From: Ascaphus truei
Lineage: Eukaryota; Chordata; Amphibia; Anura; Ascaphidae
NCBI GenBank assembly: GCA_036426205.1
Contig: CM071573.1
Location: 38,845,455-38,909,454, forward strand
DNA: 64,000 nt
Direction: 5' to 3'
The notes under the pieces are model-generated. The model was not told the origin of the DNA, ran no database searches, and saw only the letters and a program-made list of their open reading frames with translations. Position 1 is the first letter of the stretch. Every line of letters begins with the position of its first letter. This document shows positions 11,433 through 23,504 of the stretch, piece after piece. A program made the translations under genes and the position numbers.

Positions 11433-11852
11433 GTATGTTTAACAAACTGGAGGATGTTGAAAAGCACTGCAGGCACAATAATCTCAGGATGAGAGGTGTC
11501 CCAGAGGAGGTGAGAGGTGTCCCAGAGGAGGTGAGAGGAGCCCCTCCCCTTTTTTCTCTCTCTCCAGCCTGGCCCTAGATCTCTCAGACGATATGAGATA
11601 GACAGGGCTCACCAAAGCCCAGCCATCTGAGTGCAAACATAACACGGGACTTACCCGTCCGCACTCACTATTTTCGGGCAAAGGAAGAAATGGTTCGGAT
11701 GAGAACACGCTTTGGAATTAGAACAAACAGCTCAAAATCTTCCCAGACCTAACCCAAGCCACACTGACCAGGAGAAAGCAATTCTAGCCATAACTTCTCT
11801 CCTAAGAGAGAACCCGATCAAACATGGCTGGAGCTTCCCGTACAGGAGTACT
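11433..11852 (+). pseudogene. L1/Tx1-type ORF1 remnant
   Basis: In one frame the sequence reads NKLEDVEKHCRHNNLRMRGV, the coiled-coil end and RNA-binding start of L1-type ORF1. Further on it reads FPDLTQATLTRRK and LRENPIKHGWSFPYRS, which match the C-terminal part of that protein. The frame is broken between them, and a 20-bp unit (GTGAGAGGTGTCCCAGAGGA) is duplicated at about 11490-11540. The open frame just upstream (11108-11425) may be more of the same element. Inactive. Confidence 0.6.
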
Positions 11853-11916
11853 GTTTGATACCCACATATGTATTTTAATTATACCAATGTACAGTAACAT
11901 TGAAAGTGGCATCCTT

Positions 11917-12087
11917 CCAGGTATGACAGGTCAAGTTTTAAGGATATACCTACTTCCACACAGGTGGCTCAATCACTGGCTCAGTCAAAGACTGAGCCAC
12001 TGATTGAGTCAGCTGTGCTGAAGCAGGGATATCCTCAGAACCTGACCTGTTGGTGTCCATTGAGGGCTGGAGTTGGCTACCCATGGG
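11917..12087. mobile_element. hAT-like fold-back MITE (family B)
   Basis: Two halves in opposite orientation meet at CAGTCAAAGACTG, each half containing CAGGTGGCTCAATCA or its complement. The same unit recurs many times in the window. The right end is GGGCTGGAGTTGGCTACCC. No clear target duplication is seen for this copy. Confidence 0.7.
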
Positions 12088-12774
12088 TTAGATATTTATT
12101 TATGAAAGATGGTCTTTTCCAGTTTGGAGAGAGTTTGTGTGTAGTTGAAGTGCAGAAAGAGGTGTTCATTCCTCATCAGAGTAGGGCTATTTTGGAAGTA
12201 GTGATACCTATTTGTGAATAAACAAGAGAGTAATAAAGAAATTACGTTTATACACAAAGCTTTACTGGTCTCTTATTTGGATATAACATCTGGAGAAAAA
12301 ACTTTTGATCATGAAGACTATACATAAACTTCATTAATGGAGACCTTTGGTAATTACTGATTTGCATTATTTGTGCATATGGCCATGAGAGAAAACTGTA
12401 TTTTTTTTTAATATGGAATGGTAATGCCATGAACCCATTACCTTTACTTAGAGTGCTTCTATCTGTTAATACTGAAACAGTATAATGCATAGTAACCAAC
12501 AGCTGCAACTGAAAAACAATTTAGGCTTAGTTATTATGTACACCACATCAAAACCTACTGAGCAATCATCTTAAATTGTAGAGTAATCTACCCTTCACAA
12601 GATATTTCACAATCTTCAAAGGTAAAACGGGCTTTTAAGAAAAATATGATGTTTTAAACATACTACTTTCCATGGGATTTTGTTTTCTTTGATAAATATG
12701 ATTCTGATTTTTGCACTGGTTTTGCTGTTGGGAACTTTAGTTTATAAGATACTTAATATTTACTAAGGCAAACT

Positions 12775-13382
12775 TTAAAGGAATTAGAACCACTCCCAAG
12801 TTTCAGTTTATATTTTATAAAACAATTATCCAATACAACTTTCAAAGTTGTTATTGAATTACATAGACTTGTCTTATGTTTTGCCAAGATTAAATCAACA
12901 ATAACACATTCCCCCTTCTTTATTTTTTTAATTTTCTTATTTGTATATGTAAAGCATGTGACCATGTATAATTCTACATTCTTACCCATACTGGTAATCA
13001 TTTTGTGCTCCTGTTATAAATCTGGCAAAATCCTGATTGTGTGACTAACATAATGGCTGCTTCAGTAAGTGTAACTCAGCAGCTACAATGTATCCTTATA
13101 TTACTAGGGTGACATATATTGTTACAGTTTACAGCACAAGCCGCTGGGAAAATTGGCAACAAATTATCACAAATAGGAAAGGGTTGCAAATATCTTGCAC
13201 TGCCTGGGAGGTGTGCTAAAACCTGCTATAAAAATCAAAGGATGCTTTAAAACTCATTAAAAATGGTATTACAAGTTGAATAATATACATATTTCAAAAT
13301 GCAGTAAGTATTATCTAATACTACAAAACTAATTTATTTAAACAAAAAAACCAACAAGATATCACATGTTTTGTTGCTTTAA
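12775..13382. mobile_element. 0.6-kb TTAA-flanked MITE (family A, copy 2)
   Basis: It begins TTAAAGGAATTAG at 12775 and ends with the complement of TTAAAGCAACA at 13382, with TTAA at both edges and a length of 608 bp against 601 bp for copy 1. The right halves of the two copies align by eye; the left halves are more diverged. The TTAAAGGAA start fits the T2 rule. Non-coding. Confidence 0.6.
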
Positions 13383-14243
13383 CCACAATATTAATCTCTG
13401 TCAAGTGTTTGTTCAAACTTTAGCAAGAGTGAAGTGTGTGGCGCTGTCCCTGGTGCTGATCTACCCCTGATACAGTAAGTAAGGCTCATTTCCTGGAATC
13501 TATTTCTGTACCTCTATCTATCCACAAATTCACAAACATACCCACAAGAAACCTTCCCTATTAATGACAGATACAGCTTCCCTGATCGTGGGGTTATTAG
13601 GGGGGAATAATCTTTGAGTTCTGAGAATGTTCCACAGTAGGAAGTCCTTATCAGTAGTGTTTTTAGCTGTATAGGATATAAGTAGAAATACTTCTGAACA
13701 GAAACCCACTTCACACCATGAAAAAAGACTGTAACCCTGTCTACGTTTTATCTTTGTGGGCATACACACATCAGCAGCTCTTGTATCTCTCTCTCTGCTT
13801 CTCCTATAACTGAAGAACACACCTCTGTGTTCCGAGAAACTTGTACATTTAACCCTCATTCTACCAAGGAAGTATACAGTAATATGTAGCTATTTATTTT
13901 CGAATCCGTTTCTATATTTCAACATAATAGTAGAGGGGTGCCTGCCCAGGTCAATATAAATCCTTGTACTGGAAGGGTGCTATCTGGGAACTGTTACACG
14001 GATACACAAGGAATCCCAATGTGATGCCCTCGAGAGGAACCTCAACAGAAAATAAAATGTAACTGTTAATCTGAACATTAAACTAAAGAGCAAATAAGGA
14101 GACAACCGAATAAAAGAATTACAAAAACACTAGAGCTGCAACTACAGTTATTTTATTCAGTTCTCTCCTTATTTGCTTTTTATTTAAATTGTATTGTCTG
14201 TTGAAGCACTTTTCCAGGGTATGACATCATCTGTATATATTGT

Positions 14244-14246
<3 letters not shown>
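13383..14246. other. Intergenic, no feature recognised
   Basis: AT-rich DNA with short open frames only. It leads into a CA microsatellite 0.5 kb upstream of prlhr. Confidence 0.4.
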
Positions 14247-14290
<44 letters not shown>

Positions 14291-14309
14291 CACCCACACA
14301 GACACACAC

Positions 14310-14355
<46 letters not shown>
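14247..14355. repeat. (CA)n microsatellite
   Basis: A CA run of about 110 bases with a short interrupted centre. It lies about 520 bases before the prlhr start codon. Confidence 0.95.
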
Positions 14356-14357
<2 letters not shown>

Positions 14358-14719
14358 GTGGTGCCTTCAACTACAACTATAAGTACATGAAAAGCAATAG
14401 AATAACAGTCCCCCAATGGTTATTCTGTACATGGAATGAGTTTAGTGTGGGACTCTACTGGGGGCAGGATGAAGATGAGACATCTAAAACGGTACCCCTG
14501 TATTTCTGGAACTCAAGAACAGGGCAGAAAGCGCCCAATGGGCTTTCCTCCTGCATCGGGTGATAGGAGGAGCTTTGTAATGACAATCCCCACTGCATTT
14601 CTATGGTAGTTCCTGTCTGGTGCTCTCTCCTCGTTCTTGTGAAGTGTTCAGGTTCAGATTACCTCACCTGCCGGCAAAAATGTCCCATTCATCACCTGAC
14701 AGGTCTCAAAACTCCTTTT

Positions 14720-14876
14720 GAAGAGCAGGTATGTGAAGACCAAGTGCACATGAATTTCGCAAAATATTAACCCGTTGGCTGCTGCTGCTGCTCAGACCAC
14801 CAGTGACTGTCTGTTATCTCCTCCCGGTTCATCCTTTTCCCAGCTGAGACTCACTAAGCTCTTCCCTAGAGTCGGG
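14720..14876 (+). promoter_or_regulatory. prlhr: Candidate 5 prime UTR splice signals of prlhr
   Basis: A donor-like GAGCAG/GTATGTG lies at 14723-14735 and an acceptor-like CATCCTTTTCCCAG ends at 14843, after a pyrimidine-rich run and 33 bases before the start codon. The frame of the receptor is open up to a TGA at 14751-14753 but has no ATG before 14877. Together this suggests an acceptor shortly before the coding exon, with the first exon further upstream or ending at 14728. Only transcript data can decide. Confidence 0.35.
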
Positions 14877-15935
14877 ATGTCTGAGCTGGGGGAATATCCT
14901 GGCTCTGCCTCCCCCAATGTATCCCGCACCTCTCACCTCCTCCTCCCCCCAGAGAATGGGACAGCTGCGGCTTTCCAGGGGCTGCACCTCGTGTACACTC
15001 TCCGGGCTCTGCTCATCCCACTCTACACCGCTGTTGTAGTAATAGGGGCGGTGGGGAATTGCCTCTTGGTTTATGTTATTGTGAAGGTCAAGAAGATGCA
15101 CAATGTCACCAATTTTCTGATCGGAAACCTTGCTCTCTCTGATGTCCTCATGTGTGCCACCTGCATACCCCTCACACTGGCATATGTCTTTGAACCCCAG
15201 GGCTGGGTCTTTGGCAGGACTATGTGCTACTTTGTGCTTTTCATGCAGCCAGTGACCGTGTCTGTTTCAGTCTTCACTCTCACCACTATCGCTCTTGACC
15301 GTTACATTGTTATTGTCCATCCACTCAGGCGCAGAATATCACTCCAGCTCAGTGCCTACATCATGCTCTTCATTTGGATTGTTGCCTGTTGCTTGGCACT
15401 GCCAGCCATGGCTCACACCTATTATGTGGAGCTGAAGCACCAAGGCATCACCATCTGTGAAGAGTTCTGGGAAGGACAAGAGCATCAAAGACAAGTCCAT
15501 GCATTCAGTCTGCTGTTCATGACTTACTTCTCGCCACTTCTGATCATCTTGGTGTCCTACACTAAAATCTCAGTCAAACTGAAGAACAGAGTTATGCCTG
15601 GCACCCTTACCCAAACCCAACTAGACTGGGACAAAGCCAGAAGAAAGAGGACCTTCTGCATTCTGGTCACTGTAGGATTGGTTTTTGGGATCTGCTGGTT
15701 ACCTTTGCATTTGTTTAATATAATAAGGGACATTAACATCGATCTTATAGATAAATATTATTTTAATTTGGTACAGCTGATGTGTCACTGGTTTGCTATG
15801 AGTTCTGCCTGTTATAACCCAATTATTTACGCCTGGTTTCATGACAGCTTTAGGGAAGAGTTAAAAAAGTTGTTAATATGGCACAGGAAAGTGGCCCCAT
15901 ATGGACAAAGTGTTACACTTAGTGTAGTCATCTGA
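14877..15935 (+). CDS. prlhr: Prolactin-releasing peptide receptor
   Basis: A 352-residue class A GPCR in a single exon. It has two N-glycosylation sites in the extracellular N-terminus (Asn14, Asn27) and seven hydrophobic helices, the first at about 44-67. Asp89 is the sodium-site Asp of helix 2. A disulfide pair Cys117-Cys194 joins helix 3 to loop 2. DRY lies at 141-143, CWLP at 273-276 in helix 6 and NPIIY at 314-318 in helix 7. The shared stretch [18 protein letters not shown], the loop with CEEFW and the tail APYGQ...SVVI are typical of PRLHR (GPR10), which binds the RFamide peptide PrRP and acts in hypothalamic control of feeding and stress. The last four residues form a class II PDZ ligand. 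The first ATG of the frame is at 14877 with G at -3; the longer frame from a TTG at 14775 has no ATG. Paralogue at 48610 on the same strand. Identity by family resemblance, strong. Confidence 0.96.
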   Translation: MSELGEYPGSASPNVSRTSHLLLPPENGTAAAFQGLHLVYTLRALLIPLYTAVVVIGAVGNCLLVYVIVKVKKMHNVTNFLIGNLALSDVLMCATCIPLTLAYVFEPQGWVFGRTMCYFVLFMQPVTVSVSVFTLTTIALDRYIVIVHPLRRRISLQLSAYIMLFIWIVACCLALPAMAHTYYVELKHQGITICEEFWEGQEHQRQVHAFSLLFMTYFSPLLIILVSYTKISVKLKNRVMPGTLTQTQLDWDKARRKRTFCILVTVGLVFGICWLPLHLFNIIRDINIDLIDKYYFNLVQLMCHWFAMSSACYNPIIYAWFHDSFREELKKLLIWHRKVAPYGQSVTLSVVI

Positions 15936-16564
15936 ACCAAAACAGTTGTAGCTGCATTTTCTTCAATGTCTTCAGCCCACTTCTTCACATCTGCAAATGT
16001 GTGACCACTGCCTGTTTAATCTACACATGTGGTTAACCATGAGATTACATCTCCCAGGTAGCTTCTTGTAGGCGATTTTATTTAATATTAACCCGTGTCC
16101 CAGGTTCTTCTCTTGCCAATAATACTGCAATGGAATTGCCAAAGTAAAAGTAAGAGTTGTCAAAAAATGAATACAACCCCTTGCATTGATCACATTATAA
16201 CTGTTTTTGCAAAATCACAGTTTGCTAGTATGAGAAAAACACCGTCAATTGGATTAACCTATGATAAATCCAAATGTAAAAATCTGAGTTTGAAATTACG
16301 ATGACAGTTAATAAATTATTCAATATTAAAAATCCTAATAATAATATTGTATATTGTACCTGCTGTTCATTGATTCTCCATGTGTTGAAATATTTGCTGG
16401 TCGCCTATTTCCTTTGTTATTTGTATGCCTACAGTATTCAGAGTAGATAATAGATACGGGTTTGTATGGGATCATGCCAGTTAAATTATTGATATTTTAA
16501 ACTCCCCACAAATAATTAGATGTCTCAGGCCTCCTAACCGTTAGACACCTTTTATCAGATATCC
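15936..16564. other. prlhr 3 prime flank
   Basis: AT-rich sequence after the receptor stop codon. An AATAAA at 16310-16315 is the first plausible polyadenylation signal, about 375 bases after the stop, but no downstream element was identified. Nothing else is recognised. Confidence 0.35.
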
Positions 16565-16788
16565 TAGGGGTGCTCAACTCCAGTCCTCAAGCCCCTCCCC
16601 TTCCCAACAAGTCAGGTTTTTAGGATTTCCCAGCTTCAGCACAGGTGGCTCAATCAGAGGCTCAGTCTTTGACTCAGTCTTTGACAGTCAAAGACTGCAC
16701 TTACGATTGAGCCACCAGTGCAGAAGCTGGGATATCCTGAAACCTGGACATGTTAGGGGTGCTCGACTCCAGTGGTCAAGCCCCCCTG
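16565..16788. mobile_element. hAT-like fold-back MITE (family B), rearranged
   Basis: It starts TAGGGGTGCTCAACTCCAG and has the inverted CAGGTGGCTCAATCA halves around CTTTGACAGTCAAAG. The flanks AGATATCC (16557-16564) and AGATATTT (16789-16796) match at six of eight positions, as expected of an old hAT target duplication. The right end is odd: GGGGTGCTCGACTCCAG appears in the same orientation as the left end rather than inverted, so the copy may be a chimera of two elements and the flank match could be chance. Confidence 0.65.
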
Positions 16789-17236
16789 AGATATTTTTTT
16801 TGGGAGAGGCAGCTATGTATATAATTTGCTAGAAAAGGTGACATTTATTTAAAATTAGAACATAAAACAGAAATGCAAGTGAGAGAATAGACAGAAATTG
16901 CAACTGTCCCTTGCACAGTACGTGCTGTCAGTGAAGAACAAGTCACATATAACTTGGCCAGAGTATAATAATTTCATACATGTCTTCTTAGTTTATGTAG
17001 CTTCAGAGAACCTGTCCACTTTGAAATGGAAAAACTACTACTTACTATATTCCATTTACACACAATGAATTGTTAGGTCCAGTTGTATAATAATTAACAT
17101 TTTCTAAAAAATAATATATATATTTTCTAGTTTTAATGAGTTGTGGTGAGTTACATTAATCCTTATTATTTGTTGAGAAAGGCTTGACTCTGTCATAATT
17201 TAGTAGACATGGCCACTAATTCCTAAACAGTTTACA

Positions 17237-17325
17237 GCAGGGGTATCAAACTCAGTACTCAAGGGCCACCAACTGGCCAGGTTTTATGGATATCCCTGCT
17301 TCAGCACAGGTGACTCAATCAGAGG
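17237..17325 (+). mobile_element. Half copy of hAT-like MITE (family B)
   Basis: CAGGGGTATCAAACTCAG through CAGGTGACTCAATCAGAGG corresponds to the left half of the fold-back unit. The right half is absent. Confidence 0.65.
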
Positions 17326-19673
17326 TTATAATCTAGTGTGCAAGGTGCCTAACAGTTGAATAAACTAGATAATATCACATAAAAGATAAGTCAATGTCTA
17401 CAGCTGATAGAAAAACCAGATAAAATACCAGTGCATTTCCAGACCCCAAATAATAAACCTTAGACAGACTATTTCCTCATATAATAAAAGAGGGAATATT
17501 AGGGGGAGATTCACAAACCTCCATTACAGGTAACGTATCTGATCAGGTGTTAACGTGAAGTGGCACATAATACCGGATCTGGCGCATTACCTATAACATT
17601 AGGAAATTACTACATTTTTTACATATTTTGGCCAAAATATGATAAGCCTACTAACACTATCACATCTCTGATTGCATCTCATGAGCTAAATGACCCCTCA
17701 TTGATATTATATGGAGCATGACTCCCCAACAGCAAAACCTTTATAAATATAGTTTGCAGTATCTCAGGAGCTTGGTTGACTGAATTAATTGAAGAAGGGG
17801 TTCATTTCAGATGTATAATTACTGTAATGTTTCTGCCTGTGTATCCATGTTTATACTTTGCAGCATTCCTGCCTGTTGGACTTCGTTGGACTTTGACATC
17901 TGTGTGGGACATAGCATCATGCGTTGATATCAACTAATTGCTATCTGCAGAAAAAGAATATTAGCTTCGCTAACTTTGCAGAACTTTATGAGGTCAAACA
18001 AACGTTGGTGACCGCTAACAGTCTGGGCATGAGGCCAGAGGACAACAGCTGGATACGAGATACTAGTAAAAAAGGAAAGTCACCCCTGAGCACAAAGATG
18101 AACCAGACAGATCTTGAGGCAGCAAATCCCTGAGCATGCACATACATGTAGGGAGCAACAACAGAACACTGAACTTTGACAATCCTAGCAGAAATGATAT
18201 GTTGCAGCAGATGTGGTTTATGGATGGGGAACGGTGTGGGCGTGTCTGTTTGCATGAAAAGTTATGAAAAATATGCCTGGCAAAACTTTGGTTAAATAAA
18301 GGGTCAAAGAGGAAGTGATGTCAGACCTATCTCACCTGCGCAAAACAATATGTTGATTATCTGGTATATGCAATAAAGATACAATTGATTTGAAGAGTTT
18401 GTCTATCCATCATTATAAAGTCGGGATTCCCATCTCTTGGTCCAAGACCCCAATCAAGGGATCAATTCTTCAGGCCCCAGCACCTTAAATAAACCGGACA
18501 CTTTTATGTTTTATTATATTTCTAGGTGTAGTATTGAAAATGTTAGCTGAGCGCTCTATAATTTGCAGGTTTCAGATGTCTACAAGTGATGGTGCTCAGT
18601 GCCAATGGGTTTTAGGTTGGATTTACAGATTAAATCCACTTCTTCTTTCAAAGGATACACTGGTTTTAAAAGCCATATAGCAAACAAACAGTTTAAACAT
18701 TCAAAATACAGACATGTTTGAAAGTGGGAAGTAGGATTTTTATGACAGATGGTCCAAACAGCTACAGTATAACCTCCTGTGTACAATGATTATGCTTTCT
18801 TCAGTCATAATTTTGATGGCATTATAGCTAAGTCACCCTAAACCTAATTGTAAGCCCTCTGACAGCCTATCAGCATGATCCCTTTAGAAGGAAATAAGTC
18901 ACACTTGTATTTTATATTTAGAACTCCCGCATGTGTTGTGATTGGTCTGGATGGGGAAAATGAAAGATCACACTGCAGAGGAGTAGGCCTATGTTGGACA
19001 TAGTGAGAAGCAGAGTAAAGCACAGATAACAATGTGTTGTTTTTCATAAAAGTGAGCAGGTCAAAGCATTGCCAACTGTGTGTCACCATACATCTCATCA
19101 CATTGACTAGAGTCCTTACAGATTTCAGAAGAGAAAAAGAAGATTTGTAGATGAGAAAGCAAAGTTAAAAGAGCACCTATGAGCACATCCACGTTACAGA
19201 CAGATCCACAACCCTTTCTTTTCCCCATAATCACCAAATACTTCTGTTGTAACGAAGGATCCTGGGTAATGACATGCAAATGAGCACTCACAGTGTGTCA
19301 CTTTTTGCTTCTTATCCATTGTAACATGGACTCCTATAAGCGTATGCCAGCTGTATTGCACACCCTTTTCAGAATAGCCAGTAAGCCTACTCACAGACAG
19401 CTATTTTGACCTTTTTGGGTCTCATCAGTGTGAGATTGGTTCCAGGTACACAAGTAAATTATGGTGAATAACTTGTTTTGTGCACATAGATGAGAAAGGG
19501 AAGTGAGAATGTAGAACAGCATGAAAATCAGAGCTTGCATGTCAAGATGATGTTTTGCTTTGATACCCCCCTATCCCCCTGGTGTGGGATTAATTGCACT
19601 GTCATCTACCGCTTATATAATAGAATGATGCCTTGAACACATTTTTTTTGGCAGCCTGGAGTGCTTTGTAGCA
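17326..19673. other. Intergenic, no gene recognised
   Basis: Short open frames only. At about 17515-17600 there is a small inverted pair around ATTACAGGTAACG and GCATTACCTATAAC, possibly a fragment of a MITE. The rest looks single-copy. Confidence 0.4.
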
Positions 19674-20026
19674 TTAGGCCATGGGCATGGTCAGCGCTTA
19701 TGCGCTGACCCGTGCTGAGGCGTGCTGCTGCTCGGAACTGAGCCCCTGCAGCCGCAATGAGAGCGGCTTTAGCAGGGGCTCGTGCACGCGTCCGCAAGCT
19801 TGCGGAAGCGTGTGTCTCACCGAGTCTTGAAAATTTGGCGCTCGCTGGAGCGCAGGGCCGGTCACGTGAGCGGTTCGCCCAATGAGGGCGAACCAGCTCC
19901 GTGACGTCACTGGCCCGCCCCCGGCCCGCCCCCTGACGGCGCGCTGTCTAAGGCCAGGGAAAGCACCCGCTTTCCCTGAGCCTCAGCGCGCCTCAGCACT
20001 GTAGAGGCACTATGTCCCAGGCCTTA
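19674..20026. mobile_element. Harbinger-like MITE (copy 2), TTA target duplication
   Basis: The element at 19677-20023 starts GGCCATGGGCATGGTCAGCG and ends GCACTATGTCCCAGGCC, whose complement begins GGCCTGGGACATAGTGC. It is flanked by TTA on both sides. CpG-rich, with several internal hairpins, including GGTTCGCCC-AATGA-GGGCGAACC at about 19873-19895 and TGACGTCA near 19902-19909. It shares the hairpin with the element at 2755-3077. Confidence 0.8.
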
Positions 20027-20382
20027 GGCCTTCCTCACTTCCTGGAATCCTAGGAATGAGTTACTCCATATTCATATATGCGGTAAAGTGTAAGAAGTCA
20101 TCTCTAAAAACAGGGCTAAAATCAAGTGAGACACATTGTGGAACATGGAATTGGGGCAATGCCTCTCATCTTTTTCCAAAAGAAATTGGCTTAATTACCA
20201 ACATAACATAAGGAGATCAGAGATAAATCATGGTCGGACTGGAGAAAGAGATTACTCAATGAAACAATGCTGCTTATTTATTGATGACCGACAGTCGCTC
20301 CTACCAACCATGGAGGCCAAGCACCGCCATTTACTGCACTTACTCCCTCACCTGCAGTCTCTGTAAGTATCCCAACATAACA

Positions 20383-20535
20383 CTTAGATTGTAAGCTCTC
20401 CGGGGCAGGAATTTCCTTTCCTATTGTCTGACTTTGTTGTGCTTATTGTACTATAATTCCCTGCACTATATTGTCTTTGTAAATCAGTGAGTACACTGTG
20501 GGCGCTATATACCTGTACATAAAGACATATATACA
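20383..20535 (+). repeat. L2-like retroposon 3 prime tail
   Basis: CTTAGATTGTAAGCTCTCC, GGGGCAGGAATTTCC, a Thr-Val-type variable middle and GGGCGCTATATA followed by ATAAAGA form the common 3 prime tail of L2/CR1-like retroposons. It is a short 5 prime truncated copy. Confidence 0.65.
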
Positions 20536-20938
20536 TACATGATGTATAGTGCAGAAGATTGGCACAAAGAAAAAAGTTAGGGTGAAATAATAAATATTCT
20601 CTAGACAGGGAGAGGTGGTCTTGGGTCTTATATGCATATAATATCTTTTCTATTACCTTCACATATGTTTCATAATTATAGAGCAGTTCTTACATTTGTC
20701 GGTACAGTAAATATGGTTCCAATAGCAGACATGGTAAAGAGACAATGAATTTGTTTTTCTCATACCAGTATCTCTCTAAAACCCCAAATTTCCAAAGTCA
20801 GAGAAATTCACTTGATCACTGATTAGGAAATAGTAAGAAAGAAAAGGCATCCTAGGAAAGTTTGGGTTAGTAAGAGGGTCTGCATATTGAAGGGGAAGTT
20901 TAACATAGAACCAAAGTGAACTAGCAGTATATGTAATA

Positions 20939-21090
20939 GGATAGATCCGGGTTGGCCAACTCCAGTCCTCAATAGCAACTAGCAATGACTGAGTCACCGA
21001 TTGAGCCACCTGTGCTGAAGCAAGGAAATCCTTAAAACCTGACCTGTTTATGGCCCTTGAGGACTGGAGTTGAATCCCTATGGGATAGAT
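20939..21090. mobile_element. hAT-like fold-back MITE (family B) with perfect 8-bp target duplication
   Basis: Both flanks are GGATAGAT (20939-20946 and 21083-21090). The left end reads GGCCAACTCCAGTCCTCAA and the right end is its inverted form with TTGAGGACTGGAGTTG. Much of the left half is deleted. The eight-base duplication is the best evidence in the window for the hAT assignment of this family. Confidence 0.8.
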
Positions 21091-21503
21091 CATGATAATT
21101 GTTTCAAAATAGTTTTTTAAACGTTAATGATAATTTAATGCATTGTATGGTTGTAATGGTCTTTATATAGACTTGTAAAGATTCTTGATTCAGCCAATAA
21201 CTTGCACACTCTGAGTCTGTAAACAGTCGTAGAGATGTAATCAAAAGGAGTTTCACTTAGCTTCGGTTGTGTTCTCAGTTACAGCTTGCACAGCTAAACA
21301 GTATACAAAGGAAAATGCTCCAAACACCCAGGGAAGCCCCAATCAGTCTAGTCTGATCCAGAGAGAGTGAAGGGAATTCTTGGCCAGGCACCAGCATGGT
21401 CCATGGGGAAGCTTCTGGCACTATCCCCAGCCTAGGCATTTTTTGTTAGGCTTCCTCCAATCAGTGTTGAGTTTTGTAGCAAATGCACTTAAACTGATGT
21501 CAC

Positions 21504-21715
21504 ACTTCCTTTGTAGTAAACAACTCTATATATGGTAAACGTGTGTGAGAGAGAGAGAGAGAGACATGCCATGGCACACTTAAGGGATGAGTGGTACGTT
21601 CCCATACAGTCACACTTCCTTTGTAGCAAACATGTGACAAGAGAGAGAGCTCTACTAACCTAAAGCACGTTATGGCAAACTTCAGCTAATGAGTGGTACT
21701 TTCCCATACAAGGGC
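21504..21715. repeat. Tandem duplication of about 107 bp
   Basis: The motif CACTTCCTTTGTAG...GAGAGAGAG...ATGAGTGGTAC...TTCCCATACA occurs twice in a row, at about 21503 and 21611. The two copies have diverged. Surrounding sequence 21.1-22.5 kb has no recognisable gene; a TA microsatellite lies at about 22048-22068. Confidence 0.65.
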
Positions 21716-22592
21716 GCAGGGTTGAAGGTCCGCCTTGGGCACCAAATTCCCTTGCACTGACTCTGAGCACCAGCTTACATAATGCAGTGTAACAGGTTTT
21801 CTCCACCCTCTGGGAGATCTCACTATTATATGGTGTGTTGTGCTGGTTAGCTGCTGGCTCACAGAAGCGCTGAGTTTTCGTTGGTGTTAATGGAGAAGAC
21901 AGGACAGGCTTTTGGGGTGATGGTTGGTTCTTTCTCACTGGTGCAGTGCCCCCATCTCCAGCAGGTTCCAGGAGTACCGGAATTCAATCCCTGCAGGAAA
22001 ACTCTCTTCTGATACTCCCCCTGATTAATTGCAGTCTCAGACAGGAATATATATATATATATATATATAAACTGGAACGCTTTATTCTTCACAACACTGA
22101 ATACAGCATATACCTGGGTTCACTTCTCTTCTCTCCTCTGGATGGTCCCTGGAATCAACCCAGGAGGCTTGATCCCCCAAGGGTCTATCCTCTGCTCTTC
22201 CCTCACCCCCTGGTGGGATGAGGGGTAGCTGCCCCACTTCTAGGGGAGGGGATGGAAGGTGGTCAGAGTCCTGACTCCACACTCCCTGGACTCTCTCTCT
22301 CTCAGGGAAAATAACTCTCTAAATTTGGCTGTGCAATCTCTTTTGTACCCCAGGGGAGGGTCCAAGGTCTGGGCCCGGGATTAGGCAGTACACAGGCCTT
22401 AGCCCGCTCCCTGTCACTCAAGGGAGCTGCTTACTGCAGGAGAAACCCAGATTAATCCTAACACTGCCAGCGCTAGTACCAGGGCTTATGTGTTAGGCAG
22501 GGCAGATTAGTAGCCAAAAAGAATACATGGCTACAGCAGAGAAGACTCCCAAGCTTGGATATGTGAGAATTGTAATTGCACAGTATGTATAT

Positions 22593-23221
22593 TGTGATGG
22601 GGAGGAAGGGGTTAATACCTGATTTGCTATTGTGAAGATTGAGATAATGTGTGTGGCTATCATCACCTCCATTTTGGCCTAACCGCCATTTTGAGTGTTT
22701 GCTTGTATGTATGCTTATTTGTTTCATTCGTGTATGAACTGTGAATGTTTGATTCTGCAGAGTATCGCTTCTAGATGTAACTCGCCCTTGTGTAATTCCT
22801 ACGAGGCATGCAAGAATTGAAAATGCAATCGTAAGAGGTTTTTCTTGCCTTAGATAATTCTGCTGACTTTAGGTTCTGTTATCTGACAGATACAGTAACA
22901 CACAGGGCTCCCTTATGTCACAAGGTTAAGGGCAGCCCACATTATGGTGATATATAGGATAAGTCTATATAAATGTAAAGCATATTTATATATTAATATG
23001 TATTTTTGTATGTCATCATATTGTTTTGATCTCTAAGCCAGCCCCCTTAAAGGGTGTATTACTCATTTTGAAATGTATAAAAATGTGATACCAAGCAATA
23101 TGTTGGCAGAGGCCTGAGTTCCTTGTTGGAATTCTTTTCTCTCAAATTGTGCCATGGTGCTGATAAACTCACCTGTTACTTTGAACCCTTGACTCATTGA
23201 TTTTATTTCTACGCTTTCACA
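22593..23221 (+). repeat. Retroviral LTR-like block
   Basis: It begins TGTGATGGGG and ends CTTTCACA, that is TG...CA, and stands two bases before a primer-binding site. A TATAAAA lies at 23076-23082. The right boundary is set by the primer-binding site; the left boundary is a guess because no second LTR exists to compare. Confidence 0.55.
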
Positions 23222-23223
23222 GA

Positions 23224-23244
23224 TGGCGGCCCTTGAATAGGGAC
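23224..23244 (+). other. Degenerate tRNA-Lys-type primer-binding site
   Basis: TGGCGGCCC, then TT, then GAATAGGGAC resembles the complement of the 3 prime end of tRNA-Lys with one substitution and three inserted bases. Its position two bases after the CA end of the LTR supports the call. Confidence 0.55.
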
Positions 23245-23504
23245 ACAACACCTCGGGACCAGGAGACCCCAGATGGAGCAGCTGCCTACATTACTCAAAC
23301 GTGCACACTTGGAATAAGGTATGGCTTTATCTTTTTTAACAGAAAAAGACGTTAGATTAAATGTTTGAGTAATCTGTAGACAGTTTGTTCTTTATGGGCA
23401 ACCTACCTGAGTGACGGGACACCCTGTATCACGTGAGTTTATCAATATTATACTGATCAGGTATTGTTGTTGTTGTTGTTTTATATTATTGCCATAAACT
23501 CAGG

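Noticed and set aside
14775..14876. N-terminal extension of prlhr from a TTG at 14775
   Set aside because: TTG is not a usual start in vertebrates, the extension is low-complexity, and an acceptor-like site lies inside it. ATG 14877 gives the expected family length.
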